Assembly: GCF_033547075.1 (NCBI RefSeq)
Contig: NZ_CP137891.1
Span: forward strand, 1,364,001-1,428,000
Origin: Flavobacterium ardleyense
GTDB lineage: Bacteria; Bacteroidota; Bacteroidia; Flavobacteriales; Flavobacteriaceae
Reading direction: 5' to 3'
DNA: 64,000 nt
Made by a program: the position numbers and the translations under genes
The notes under the pieces: generated by a model
Database searches by the model: none
Seen by the model: only the letters and a program-made list of their open reading frames with translations
What the model was told of the DNA's origin: nothing
Shown here: positions 18,168 to 27,587 of the stretch, piece after piece
Position numbering within the stretch: position 1 is the first letter of the stretch
How the letters are laid out: each line of letters opens with the position of its first letter

Positions 18168-18950
18168 ATGGCAAAATTACTCTTGTATCTCTTGGCAATT
18201 ATTTGTCTATTCTCATCTTGTGTTCCCACAAAAGATCTTATATACCTACAAAATAAATATCCTGATGAGGCGGTTGCACCAATGACCGCAGTGCCTTTGA
18301 AGCCATATCGCTTGCAGGTAAATGATATAGTAAGTGTCGAAATAAAAGCAATAGACTCAAAATTGGTCGAAATGTTTAAAACTTCGGAAGCTACAAGTAC
18401 ACAATCTGCAGAAACATTGTATTTTAACGGATATACAATTGATGATCACGGAAATATTCGAATTCCGTTGCTGAATGAAATTAATATTTTAGGACTTACA
18501 GTAGCCGAAGCTAGACAGGCTATAGAAAAACAACTTCTAGCTGAATATTTTAAAGTTACCGCAAATATTTTTGTGAGTGTTAAACTTGCAGGTTTTAGAT
18601 ACACTATTAATGGTGAAATACAGTCGCCGGGAACCAAGACGCTGTTGCAAGACAAAGTAAATATTTTGGAAGCTGTTGCCAATGCAGGAGATATTACTGT
18701 GACGGGTGATCGTAAAAATGTTGCAGTCATTAGGCAATTTCCGCACGGAACGGAAATTCATAATATTGATTTAACCGATATTAATGCGATGAAATCTCCG
18801 TATTATTATTTGCAGCCTAATGATTATGTATATATCAAACCTTTACCACAAAAAACTTGGGGTACAGGAACCACCGGATTGCAGTCATTTACCACTATAA
18901 TCTCGGCTCTTACATTAGTAACCACAACAATATTATTGCTAACCAGATAA
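18168..18950 (+). CDS. Polysaccharide export outer-membrane lipoprotein (Wza-like)
   Basis: The 260-residue protein has a lipoprotein signal with lipobox FSSC (Cys at residue 18), then the poly-export domain (YRLQVNDIVSVEIK, GYTIDDHGNIRIPLLNEINILGLTVAEARQAIEKQL) and a SLBB-type domain (YTINGEIQSPGTKTLLQDKVNILEAVANAGD). A hydrophobic C-terminal helix could be the outer-membrane segment. It should form the outer-membrane channel for polysaccharide, paired with the Wzc-like protein four bases downstream. The longer frame from TTG 18144 is rejected because of the promoter overlap. Confidence 0.9.
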   Translation: MAKLLLYLLAIICLFSSCVPTKDLIYLQNKYPDEAVAPMTAVPLKPYRLQVNDIVSVEIKAIDSKLVEMFKTSEATSTQSAETLYFNGYTIDDHGNIRIPLLNEINILGLTVAEARQAIEKQLLAEYFKVTANIFVSVKLAGFRYTINGEIQSPGTKTLLQDKVNILEAVANAGDITVTGDRKNVAVIRQFPHGTEIHNIDLTDINAMKSPYYYLQPNDYVYIKPLPQKTWGTGTTGLQSFTTIISALTLVTTTILLLTR

Positions 18951-18954
18951 GAAT

Positions 18955-21420
18955 ATGCTAGATAATAAAGATTTTAGCTTTCTTGAGCATCAAAACACTT
19001 TTGACTTTAAAGGTTTTTTGATCAAAACTGCTAGCTACTGGCGGTGGTTTTTGGCAAGTTTAGTCATTGCTTTTACAATTGCACATCAGGTAAATATTCG
19101 AAAAGAAAAAATTTACTCAATGGATACTACAATAGTAGTGAAGGAAGAAAACAATCCGTTTTTCACTTCCAATACTTCACTAGTATTTAATTGGGGAGGT
19201 ACATCAGACCAAGTGCAGAATATATCTTCGACGATAAAATCTCGAACTCACAACGAATTGGTTGTCGAGAAATTAAATTACTATATAGATTACCTTATTC
19301 AGGATGATTACTATACTCGCGATGCCTATGGCGCTGTGCCGTTTTATGTGAATTTGGATAAAAAAAATGCTAATATTTTAAATCAAGCAGTTTATATTAA
19401 ATTCCTAAGCCCTAATGAATTTAATGTTAGGTTAGAATTCATAAATCCAACTGCCGAAGTTGTATATTATGCAGAGAATAAACATTCTGAACTAAGAGTT
19501 GCAGAAGGCGAATTTTTAAAAAGCTTTAAGGTAGGTGAAAAAATTGCTTTGCCGTTTCTGAACTTCGTTGTAGAAATGACCGATCAGCCCGGAGACTATA
19601 TCGGAAAGGAGTATATTGTAAAATTCCGAAATTTTGATGATGTTGTAGCCTCATACCGCGGAATTAGCGCGGACATCGATGCAAAAGCAGGCTCGCTGAT
19701 CACGCTCTCGTTACAAGGAACGAACAAGGCTCGGATGGTAGACTATCTCAATGAAACAGTCAATACACTAATCAAGTCTCAACTTGACAGAAAAAACCAG
19801 TTTGCAACAAACACGATCGCCTTTATTGATAGTACTCTCGCCGCGATGGACAATCAACTTAAAGTTTCTGAAGGTGAAATGAAGTCGTTTACCAAAGACA
19901 AAAACGTTTTTGATATGGAAGCCGACGGAAGTATGATTTCGGGCAATCTGTTGCAATATGATGTTCAGAAAGATGGGATTTTACGCAAAATAGCCTACTT
20001 AAATTCCCTAAATAACTATCTTAAAAACAGTGTGGATTTTTCTAAACTCCCTGCTCCTTCGGTAGCTGGAATCGACGATCCGAATATTTCAAGCAATGTG
20101 TCTAAAATAATCGCACTATCGGCCGAGCGTTCAGAGTTAGCATATACTGTCAAAAGTGAGAGGCTTTTTAATGATTTTGATGTGCAAATTGAAGCTTTGA
20201 AAAGAGTGTTGTTAGAGAACATTAAATCCGCCAAAAGAGAAGTTGACTATGATTTATCATTAGTAAATTCGAAAATTGCCGAAATTGAAAGTGACATCCG
20301 AAAGCTTCCTGCAGACAAGCAAGAGTACGTGAAAATTAAGCGAAAGTATGATCTTAGCGAAAGCATAATTAATTCGTTTCTAGCCAAACGTAATGAAGCC
20401 GAAATTGTTAAAGCTGCCAATTTATCAGATATACATTTTATCGATTCGGCCAAAGATATAGGTCGTGGTCTTGTTGGTCCTAATACTAGCGTCAATTATA
20501 TTCTTGCTGCTTTTTTGGGAGTGATAATTCCGCTGTTACTAATTTTTGCGTTGTTTTTTATTGAAGATTCTATTCTCAATACCGATGATATTACTCGAAA
20601 TACAAATGTTCCTATCATTGGAGTTATCGGACTTAAAGCAGGTAATTCAAATTTAACAGTATTTGAAAAGCCAAAATCTGCCTTGTCAGAGTCTTTTCGA
20701 GCAATAAGATCTTCACTACAATTTATATACAAGAAGAATAATCTTGAAAAGAGTAAAACATTGCTACTAACTTCCTCAATATCTGGCGAAGGCAAGACAT
20801 ACTGTAGTATAAATCTGGGAACTGTATTCGCGTTAAGCGGAAAAAAAACAATTTTGGTAGGACTCGATCTGCGTAAACCTAAAATATTTGAAGACTTTGG
20901 ACTTACAAATGAAGTGGGTGTTGTTAATTATTTAATTGGTCAATCAACTTTTGATGAGGTAATTTTTTCGACTGATATACCGAATTTGGATGTAGTCAGT
21001 TCTGGACCTATTCCGCCAAACCCCTCAGAGTTATTAATTGGGGAAAGTATGGTAGAATTTATTAATAAGCTAAAGGAAAATTACGATTATATACTTCTAG
21101 ATACGCCGCCCGTTGGACTTGTTTCTGACGCAATTGAATTATCGAAATTTGCGGATGTCACCTTGTATGTAGTGCGACAAAATTACACGAAGAAAGAAAT
21201 GATTCGTCTATTAAATAATAGAACTGAACGCAATGAGCTTACAAATGTTTCGATAGTTTTTAATGGATATCAAAACAAAGCGAAATACGGTTCAGGTTAT
21301 GGAGATGGTTACGGCTATGGCTACGGTTACGGCTACGGGAATTACGCGCAAGGATACCATGATGATGAAGAAGACCACTCATTTATGGGAAAAATTAAAA
21401 CGATTTTTAAGAAAAAATAA
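18955..21420 (+). CDS. Polysaccharide co-polymerase / BY-kinase (Wzc-like)
   Basis: The 821-residue inner-membrane protein has two transmembrane segments flanking a large periplasmic Wzz-type domain with coiled coil, then a cytoplasmic tyrosine autokinase domain. That domain has Walker A SISGEGKTYCSINLG, Walker A' TILVGLDLRKPK and Walker B YDYILLDTPPVG. The C-terminus has nine tyrosines between residues 778 and 801 in a YG-rich cluster, the usual autophosphorylation site. Phosphorylation state sets chain length and export in Wzc systems. It follows the Wza-like gene; no Wzb phosphatase gene is adjacent. Confidence 0.93.
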   Translation: MLDNKDFSFLEHQNTFDFKGFLIKTASYWRWFLASLVIAFTIAHQVNIRKEKIYSMDTTIVVKEENNPFFTSNTSLVFNWGGTSDQVQNISSTIKSRTHNELVVEKLNYYIDYLIQDDYYTRDAYGAVPFYVNLDKKNANILNQAVYIKFLSPNEFNVRLEFINPTAEVVYYAENKHSELRVAEGEFLKSFKVGEKIALPFLNFVVEMTDQPGDYIGKEYIVKFRNFDDVVASYRGISADIDAKAGSLITLSLQGTNKARMVDYLNETVNTLIKSQLDRKNQFATNTIAFIDSTLAAMDNQLKVSEGEMKSFTKDKNVFDMEADGSMISGNLLQYDVQKDGILRKIAYLNSLNNYLKNSVDFSKLPAPSVAGIDDPNISSNVSKIIALSAERSELAYTVKSERLFNDFDVQIEALKRVLLENIKSAKREVDYDLSLVNSKIAEIESDIRKLPADKQEYVKIKRKYDLSESIINSFLAKRNEAEIVKAANLSDIHFIDSAKDIGRGLVGPNTSVNYILAAFLGVIIPLLLIFALFFIEDSILNTDDITRNTNVPIIGVIGLKAGNSNLTVFEKPKSALSESFRAIRSSLQFIYKKNNLEKSKTLLLTSSISGEGKTYCSINLGTVFALSGKKTILVGLDLRKPKIFEDFGLTNEVGVVNYLIGQSTFDEVIFSTDIPNLDVVSSGPIPPNPSELLIGESMVEFINKLKENYDYILLDTPPVGLVSDAIELSKFADVTLYVVRQNYTKKEMIRLLNNRTERNELTNVSIVFNGYQNKAKYGSGYGDGYGYGYGYGYGNYAQGYHDDEEDHSFMGKIKTIFKKK

Positions 21421-21433
21421 TAATTGATTACTG

Positions 21434-22420
21434 ATGATAGATAACGAGAATACAACGATTTTGATTACTGGTGGAGCAGGTTTTATAGGCTCTAACTTGT
21501 GTGAATATTTTATAGGAAAAAATTATAAAGTTGTTTGCCTAGATAATTTTGCAACTGGTCATCGTCATAATCTTTCGGCGTTTATTGATCACAAGAATTT
21601 CACTTTAATCGAAGGAGATATCCGCAATTTAGAAGATTGTAAAAAAGCTGTTGACGGTGCTTCGTATGTTTTGCATCAGTCAGCATTGGGTTCGGTACCG
21701 CGCTCTATCAATGACCCTATTACTTCTAATGACGTAAATGTTTCAGGTTTTTTAAACATGCTTGTAGCAGCACGTGATGCCAAAGTTAAACGCTTTGTAT
21801 ATGCTGCGAGTTCATCTACTTACGGAGATTCAAAAGGGTTGCCGAAGGTGGAGGATGTTATCGGAAAGCCACTTTCGCCTTATGCAATTACAAAATATGT
21901 AAATGAATTATACGCCAATATCTTTAGCAGTAGCTACGGACTTGAAACTATAGGTTTAAGATATTTTAATGTTTTTGGACGGAAGCAAGATCCAAATGGC
22001 GCTTATGCAGCGGTAATTCCTAAGTTTGTAATGCAACTTATGAATAATGAAAGTCCCGTAATTAATGGTGACGGTAACTTCTCAAGAGATTTTACCTATA
22101 TTGATAATGTAATTCAGATGAATGAGCGAGCAATGACTACTCAAAATCCTGAGGCCGTAAATACTGTTTACAATACTGCTTACGGTGATAGAAATACGTT
22201 AAATGATCTTGTTGGGTATCTTAAAGAATATCTTTCTGATTACGATGCAAAAATCGCGAACATCGAAGTTGTTTACGGACCAAATAGAGCAGGGGACATT
22301 CCGCACTCTCTGGCAAGTATCGATAAAGCTAAAGAACTTTTGGGTTATGATCCACAGTTTTCTATCAAGGAAGGACTCAAAGAAGCAGTTGGTTGGTATT
22401 GGGAAAATTTGAAGAATTAG
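21434..22420 (+). CDS. NAD-dependent UDP-sugar 4-epimerase (WbpP/TviC-like)
   Basis: The 328-residue extended SDR has the NAD motif GGAGFIGSN (residues 14-22), the AASSSTYGDSKG substrate loop, and the catalytic YAITK (YxxxK). The proportions and the KxEDxIGKPLSPYAITK region resemble UDP-GlcNAc 4-epimerases such as WbpP and TviC. With the dehydrogenase at 31271 it would supply UDP-GalNAc or UDP-GalNAcA. It is 13 bases after the Wzc-like gene and probably in the same operon. Substrate specificity is inferred. Confidence 0.8.
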   Translation: MIDNENTTILITGGAGFIGSNLCEYFIGKNYKVVCLDNFATGHRHNLSAFIDHKNFTLIEGDIRNLEDCKKAVDGASYVLHQSALGSVPRSINDPITSNDVNVSGFLNMLVAARDAKVKRFVYAASSSTYGDSKGLPKVEDVIGKPLSPYAITKYVNELYANIFSSSYGLETIGLRYFNVFGRKQDPNGAYAAVIPKFVMQLMNNESPVINGDGNFSRDFTYIDNVIQMNERAMTTQNPEAVNTVYNTAYGDRNTLNDLVGYLKEYLSDYDAKIANIEVVYGPNRAGDIPHSLASIDKAKELLGYDPQFSIKEGLKEAVGWYWENLKN

Positions 22421-22432
22421 AACTAGAGGTGG

Positions 22433-22480
22433 GAAGATTGGAAAGTTGGAAGATTGGAAGGTTGGAGGATGAGAAGACGA
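22433..22480 (+). repeat. GA-rich octamer repeat (short array)
   Basis: Six successive octamers, GAAGATTG, GAAAGTTG, GAAGATTG, GAAGGTTG, GAGGATGA and GAAGACGA, begin 12 bases after the epimerase stop. They belong to the same family as the longer array at 29592-29865. Confidence 0.75.
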
Positions 22481-22684
22481 GATTTCGTCAGCAAATGAAT
22501 CAATTGAGCTGAGTGAAACAATCAATCAGACCTATATTTTTGAAGAGTAATACGGTTTTAAGATTTAATGTTTATTTGCGTTCTTTGCGGAGAATGTATT
22601 TAAAATGTAAGAAGAAAGTTAATAAAAAAATGCAATATGAAAGCTGGTAGCTGATGCCGCTAAATCTACTTAAGTAAAAATAAT

Positions 22685-24076
22685 ATGAATATAAAGAAAA
22701 TTTGCTGTATTGGTGCAGGATATGTTGGTGGACCTACAATGGCAGTAATTGCTCAAAAATGCCCATCTATACAAGTAACAGTTGTCGATCTTAACGAAGC
22801 TAGAATTGCTGCTTGGAACGATACCGATTTAAATAAACTTCCAATTTACGAACCAGGGTTAGCAGAAATTGTAGGTGAAGTGAGAAATAGAAACCTCTTC
22901 TTTTCTACAGAAGTTGAGAAGGCAATCGAGGAGGCTGATATGATCTTTATCTCTGTAAATACACCTACAAAAACCTACGGTTTGGGTAAAGGCATGGCTG
23001 CAGATCTAAAATATATCGAACTTTGTGCTCGTACAATAGCACGAGTAGCAAAAACTGACAAGATTGTAATAGAAAAATCAACACTGCCAGTACGTACTGC
23101 CGCGGCAATTAAGAGTATTTTGGATCATACCGGAAATGGTGTGCAGTTTCAAATATTATCAAATCCTGAGTTTCTTGCCGAAGGTACTGCTGTAAAGGAT
23201 TTACTCGCTCCAGATAGAGTTCTGATCGGAGGGGATGACTCAATCGAAGGTCAAATTGCAATTGCCGAATTGGCTTTTATTTATTCAAATTGGGTCCCTC
23301 AAGAACGCATTCTTACCACAAATGTATGGTCCTCGGAGTTGTCAAAACTTACCGCAAATGCTTTCTTAGCACAACGTGTTTCTTCGATCAATGCGATGTC
23401 TGAATTGTGTGAGAAAACCGGTGCCGATGTCAATGAAGTAGCTTCGGCAATCGGAATGGATAGCCGTATAGGTCACAAATTCCTAAAAGCTTCTGTAGGA
23501 TTTGGAGGCTCATGTTTCCAAAAAGATATTATGAACTTGGTTTATATCGCGCAAAGCTATGGCTTGCAAGAGGTTGCTGACTATTGGGAGCAAGTAATCA
23601 TTATGAACGATCACCAAAAAAGGCGATTTGGCCGCAACATTGTAAAGACTCTTTACAATACTGTAGCCGACAAAAAGATTGCTTTCTTAGGTTGGGCTTT
23701 TAAGAAAGACACTAACGATACTCGAGAATCAGCGGCGATTTATGTGGCTGCCGATTTACTTTGCGAGCAAGCAAATATTGCGGTATTTGACCCAAAAGTT
23801 ACCGAAATGCAGATGAAATCCGATTTAGATTTGGTTTTGGCCGGATGTGATGAAACTTGTAGTCGAGATGTTTCTATGCAGGAGGACGCTTACAACACTT
23901 GTAAAGATGCACATGCAATTGCTGTTTTGACAGAATGGGATGAATTTAAAACCTACGATTGGCAGCGCATTTATGATAATATGATGAAGCCTGCTTTCAT
24001 TTTTGACGGTCGAAATGTCTTAGATCGCAAAGAGTTAGAAACAATTGGATTTATTTACAAAGGAATTGGATCTTAG
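22685..24076 (+). CDS. UDP-glucose 6-dehydrogenase (eukaryote-like type)
   Basis: The 463-residue enzyme oxidises UDP-glucose to UDP-glucuronate with NAD. It has the N-terminal Rossmann motif [41 protein letters not shown], and the catalytic C277 in [11 protein letters not shown]. This long form resembles animal and plant UGDH more than the roughly 390-residue bacterial Ugd. UDP-GlcA is a common capsule precursor, in line with the neighbouring export genes. It is separated from the epimerase by 264 bases that include the octamer repeat, so it may have its own promoter. Confidence 0.92.
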   Translation: MNIKKICCIGAGYVGGPTMAVIAQKCPSIQVTVVDLNEARIAAWNDTDLNKLPIYEPGLAEIVGEVRNRNLFFSTEVEKAIEEADMIFISVNTPTKTYGLGKGMAADLKYIELCARTIARVAKTDKIVIEKSTLPVRTAAAIKSILDHTGNGVQFQILSNPEFLAEGTAVKDLLAPDRVLIGGDDSIEGQIAIAELAFIYSNWVPQERILTTNVWSSELSKLTANAFLAQRVSSINAMSELCEKTGADVNEVASAIGMDSRIGHKFLKASVGFGGSCFQKDIMNLVYIAQSYGLQEVADYWEQVIIMNDHQKRRFGRNIVKTLYNTVADKKIAFLGWAFKKDTNDTRESAAIYVAADLLCEQANIAVFDPKVTEMQMKSDLDLVLAGCDETCSRDVSMQEDAYNTCKDAHAIAVLTEWDEFKTYDWQRIYDNMMKPAFIFDGRNVLDRKELETIGFIYKGIGS

Positions 24077-24471
24077 TAGTAAGACTAGAAGTTAGGGATT
24101 AGAGACTATAAATCAGGAAATTGATAGCCAAATTCTTATTTAAGATATTAATTTTTATTTGGAGCTTTTTCCTGCTGTCCACTGTATCTTTCCTGCCCCA
24201 AAAGAGGGGCAGGAAAGGATGCCGTTCCCATCAGGGCTAGGGCTATTGTAGTTATTTCGACTATTTGTCTTCTGATTGCAGATGATTTTTTTAAATGACT
24301 ATAGCTTTACGGCAGCCATTATAGTTGAGGTTTTGTAGACGAGATCACATCAAGTTTATCTATAAAGGGTATGCACGTAGATTACTATGAGAACGTCTCA
24401 AAACCATATATTATATTAAATCGTAGATGGTAGTTAAGTTTTCAAAAATATTTTTGACGTAAACCAAAACT
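24077..24471. other. Intergenic region with dispersed element
   Basis: Right after the UGDH stop is a short degenerate GA-rich tract (near 24083-24105, with GAAGTTAG and GGATTAGA) like the octamer arrays. The bipartite element follows at 24161-24243. The remainder up to the esterase gene shows no coding frame. Confidence 0.5.
24161..24243 (+). repeat. Bipartite dispersed element, copy 2
   Basis: It begins GGAGCTTTTTCCTGCT and ends ATCAGGGCTAGGGC, as does copy 1 at 8702-8850. The centre is a different hairpin, TTTCCTGCCCC / GGGGCAGGAAA with an AAAAGA-type loop. Shared ends with an exchanged middle are the defining feature. Confidence 0.6.
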
Positions 24472-25347
24472 ATGAGAGCACAAGCTGTAAACCGTAAACT
24501 GTTAACTTTTAACTATTTCTCAATAATTCTTATTCTCTTTAGCAGCGTATTTGCAAGCTGTAGTTCAAGCAAATTCAAAGATGTTAGCTATATCACAAAT
24601 AGTGATCAGTCAAATGTAAAGCTCAATATCTTTGTACCTCGCAAAGAGTCAAAACATCCTATGCCGGTTTTGATTTTTGTTCACGGTGGGAATTGGAATA
24701 CAGGCAGTAAAAATATGTACGGATTTATCGGACGAAATTTTGCCAAGAAAGGCATAATCACTGTAATTCCCGCCTACACATTAAGTCCAATAGCGAACTA
24801 CGATCAAATGACCCGCGAAATTGCAGCTGCGATGCTTTGGACAAAAGAAAATATACATCTTTATAATGGAGATGGTCAAAAACTCTTTGTTACTGGGCAT
24901 TCCGCTGGCGGTCACCTTGTTGCTTTGGCAACACTTAACAGCAAATACGGAATTCCAACCGAAACTATTTCAGGCATTATTCTCAATGATGCTGCTGGAT
25001 TGGATATGAAGCACTATCTCCAAGAATATCCACCCACGGATGAGAGTAACTATCTAAGTACATGGACCAATGATAAAGACGAATGGAAAAATGCATCTCC
25101 AATTTACTTCCTCAACGAGAGGTCTCCTCCATTTCTAATTTATACGGGTAAGAAAACCTACCCTTCGATAAAAGTCGCTAACGACAGATTTTTAGCTGAG
25201 TTAAAAAAGTATCAACAAAATGTTCCAACAATTTTAGTTGATAAAAAGCACATTCCTATGGTGCTGCAATATTTCTGGCCTTGGAATAAGCGTTATAACG
25301 AAATTGCTGATTTTATAGAAGGTACTTCCGCTACCGCTAGGCAATAG
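24472..25347 (+). CDS. Alpha/beta hydrolase lipoprotein (carboxylesterase-like)
   Basis: The 291-residue protein has a lipoprotein signal with Cys30 in FASCSSS. It then has an alpha/beta-hydrolase domain with the HGG oxyanion motif (residues 71-73), the nucleophile S144 in GHSAGGHL, and a late His in VDKKHIPMV. It resembles the esterase/BD-FAE group and could remove acyl groups from a polysaccharide or other ester at the cell surface. It stands between capsule genes without tight linkage. The start chosen gives a complete signal sequence. Confidence 0.8.
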   Translation: MRAQAVNRKLLTFNYFSIILILFSSVFASCSSSKFKDVSYITNSDQSNVKLNIFVPRKESKHPMPVLIFVHGGNWNTGSKNMYGFIGRNFAKKGIITVIPAYTLSPIANYDQMTREIAAAMLWTKENIHLYNGDGQKLFVTGHSAGGHLVALATLNSKYGIPTETISGIILNDAAGLDMKHYLQEYPPTDESNYLSTWTNDKDEWKNASPIYFLNERSPPFLIYTGKKTYPSIKVANDRFLAELKKYQQNVPTILVDKKHIPMVLQYFWPWNKRYNEIADFIEGTSATARQ

Positions 25348-25417
25348 TATGCTGTAAATATGTAATAGTTGGAGAATTAAACTGTAGGTCTCATATAACT
25401 TCAAATCCTCTGTCCAA

Positions 25418-26734
25418 TTACATTGCCGCTGCACTATTTAAAAATGAAAAGCTTTTCCTAGAAGTCAAAGTTTTACCAAGTAACGAAATTTTAATTTTCC
25501 TCTTATCTACAGCAATCGATGCTTTGGCTGCAGCCGAAAGGTGCACGTATTTTTGAACAAGTGGTGCGTCTAATACATTAAGTGGAGAGCTGAAGTTTTT
25601 CACGTTTAACAATAAATCACGACAATCTAATAATGTGCTGAAAAAATATCCCAACTCGGCAGGGATGGGGTGAGCTACTTCAAATTTAGCGTGATCAAAT
25701 GGCACTCCAAATTTTACCGCGGTATCGACCATCAATCGTGCATACAATAATTGTAAGTGTCCATAAATGTTTTTACGACAATTAACTGCAGTGTATCCGC
25801 CACGAAAGATGTTGTATTCAAACTTCATCTGAGCAAACAACGGAGCTAGAAGTAAATTTGAATCAATTAAATTTTGAATGCTTTCTGCTAAGCCTGTTGC
25901 AATATAAGTAGGCTTTGTGTTTATGATAATATTCTCATCTTCAAATAATTGACAGCCTCCGCCAATATCTTTGTGAGATCCAGGCACTGCAAATTCAAAG
26001 GTATTGGTAACACGGTTGGACGAACTTCCAAGAGTATCTAAGTTGCATGACGTTGCATAGTGTGTGTTATTTGTAACACTTAGCAACGGAAAGTTTTCCC
26101 TAAATTCATGTAGTGCAGTTAAATGAAAAGTTGCATCTGCTTTAATTTCATTTAAGTCGAGATTGATTTTGGCATTGGCTACCCCGCTAAAATCAGTTTT
26201 GGTTCCATCAAAAAGGCCAATAAATCCAAAGCTAATTCCTTTTAAAATATTATTATGTACGCAAAGCACGGAGGCAATATCATCATTTATAGTCCCGTTA
26301 GAGTGCAGCAAGTTTGCAAAATTCCGCGCTAATGCTGCTCCTACACTAAAGCCAAATAAATCTATTTTTAAATTTAGTGTAACTTCCTTATGTTGTGCAC
26401 AGAATTCCTTTAGAATATCGATTAAATTTCTAAAAGCAATATTTGTTTTAGAATTTACTTCATACGGGTCAAAATCGGTGATAGAGTCAGAATCTTGTTT
26501 GCTTCCTGAAGTTGTAGAGTTACCGCCTCCAACATAGATAGATTTATTAAAAGCATTTCTTTTGCTATGAATATTAGAGTATAGCCGGTAGATATTAGAT
26601 TGTAGAATATCATGTTCTGCTACAGGTGTAGAAGCGTTGGTATGTATTGATATTTTTTCATTTTTATCAAAAGCATCATTATTACCACCATCAAAAAACA
26701 AACTAATTCGGAGTGTCTCATTTTTACTTTTCAT
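25418..26734 (-). CDS. DUF2235 family alpha/beta hydrolase
   Basis: The 438-residue protein begins with the DUF2235 hallmark ISLFFDGGNNDAFDKNEK and has a nucleophile elbow FGFSVGAALARNF (GxSxG). DUF2235 includes Tle1-type phospholipase effectors of type VI secretion, though many members have unknown roles. No signal peptide is present and no T6SS gene (VgrG, Hcp, PAAR) is in the window. It is the only minus-strand gene of length in the capsule region, which suggests insertion. The divergent hypothetical at 26955 is a possible partner or immunity protein, but this is only positional. Confidence 0.7.
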   Translation of the reverse strand: MKSKNETLRISLFFDGGNNDAFDKNEKISIHTNASTPVAEHDILQSNIYRLYSNIHSKRNAFNKSIYVGGGNSTTSGSKQDSDSITDFDPYEVNSKTNIAFRNLIDILKEFCAQHKEVTLNLKIDLFGFSVGAALARNFANLLHSNGTINDDIASVLCVHNNILKGISFGFIGLFDGTKTDFSGVANAKINLDLNEIKADATFHLTALHEFRENFPLLSVTNNTHYATSCNLDTLGSSSNRVTNTFEFAVPGSHKDIGGGCQLFEDENIIINTKPTYIATGLAESIQNLIDSNLLLAPLFAQMKFEYNIFRGGYTAVNCRKNIYGHLQLLYARLMVDTAVKFGVPFDHAKFEVAHPIPAELGYFFSTLLDCRDLLLNVKNFSSPLNVLDAPLVQKYVHLSAAAKASIAVDKRKIKISLLGKTLTSRKSFSFLNSAAAM

Positions 26735-26931
26735 AACTCTACTATTTTCAATTAATAATGAAGACTTTATCCTTTAGATTTTTCTGAATTTAAAAAATCA
26801 ATACTGCAGTAAGCGTGTAGTATTTAAGAATCAAAAGTCTAAAGCAAAGTAACGGTAGAAGAGTTAAACAATCGCAAGGGTTTTCCTAGGATTTATTTTA
26901 AAGGGATAATCCTATTTAAGTTTTAAATGGT

Positions 26932-26939
26932 TATTTTTG
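26932..26939 (+). promoter_or_regulatory. Promoter -7 element upstream of the hypothetical/two-component genes
   Basis: TATTTTTG matches TAnnTTTG. It covers the TTG (26937) that would be the first possible start codon, so the ATG at 26955 is favoured for the following gene. Confidence 0.5.
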
Positions 26940-26954
26940 AATAAATTTTATAAA

Positions 26955-27578
26955 ATGAACGAACAAATTGTAACAGTTATTTCAAGTATTTCTAGATGGA
27001 ATGAGGTAAAAAAGGATAAGGAAAAAGTTTTTTCTCTATGGCAGCAATGTTCGTCTTTTAAAGTGATACTTCCTCCATTTTCTAATTGTAAGGATAATTT
27101 TCATATCTATTTTGGAGTTCAAGAGAATAAGCAGACGATGTCAGATACAATTGTTATGCATATTATCTCTGATTATAATGATAACCCCGAACTTATAAAA
27201 AATTTCGAAAACGCAGAGGATTATATTTTTTCAATCGTTTTAGATAATAAAATTGGTTCAGAGCCGGCAGAGATTGACGAAGCTGAAGCAAGACGGAGAA
27301 TTATAGCTTGGCAAAATCCTGAAATCCTGAAAGAGTATTTAGAGAAAAATGAAGCTTATGACGTTTTTAGCATCGGTAAAGATGATTTTTTATTAGAAAA
27401 TGGTTATTTGGCATATTTTGGTATGAAATTCAATAAAAATCAAATAACTACTTACAGTCCAGATTTGATCATACAGAATAATAGCCCTGAACATTCCGCA
27501 ACCTATTATGATTTGGCTAGAATTTGCCCACCCTATGGTACCGAAAGTTTATTCGGACTACAAGATTTATCATCTTAG
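26955..27578 (+). CDS. Hypothetical protein
   Basis: I do not recognise this 207-residue protein. It begins MNEQIVTVISSISRW and has no signal peptide or membrane segment; it is moderately acidic with a mixed alpha/beta character. The C-terminus ends YYDLARICPPYGTESLFGLQDLSS. It starts after a TAnnTTTG box, is followed nine bases later by the membrane-protein gene of the two-component set, and is divergent from the DUF2235 gene. It could be an immunity-type or accessory protein for that hydrolase, but this is positional inference. Confidence 0.6.
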   Translation: MNEQIVTVISSISRWNEVKKDKEKVFSLWQQCSSFKVILPPFSNCKDNFHIYFGVQENKQTMSDTIVMHIISDYNDNPELIKNFENAEDYIFSIVLDNKIGSEPAEIDEAEARRRIIAWQNPEILKEYLEKNEAYDVFSIGKDDFLLENGYLAYFGMKFNKNQITTYSPDLIIQNNSPEHSATYYDLARICPPYGTESLFGLQDLSS

Positions 27579-27587
27579 TCGGCGATT

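Noticed and set aside
25418..26734. Type VI secretion locus
   Set aside because: Only the DUF2235 protein is present; no VgrG, Hcp, PAAR or sheath gene is in the window.
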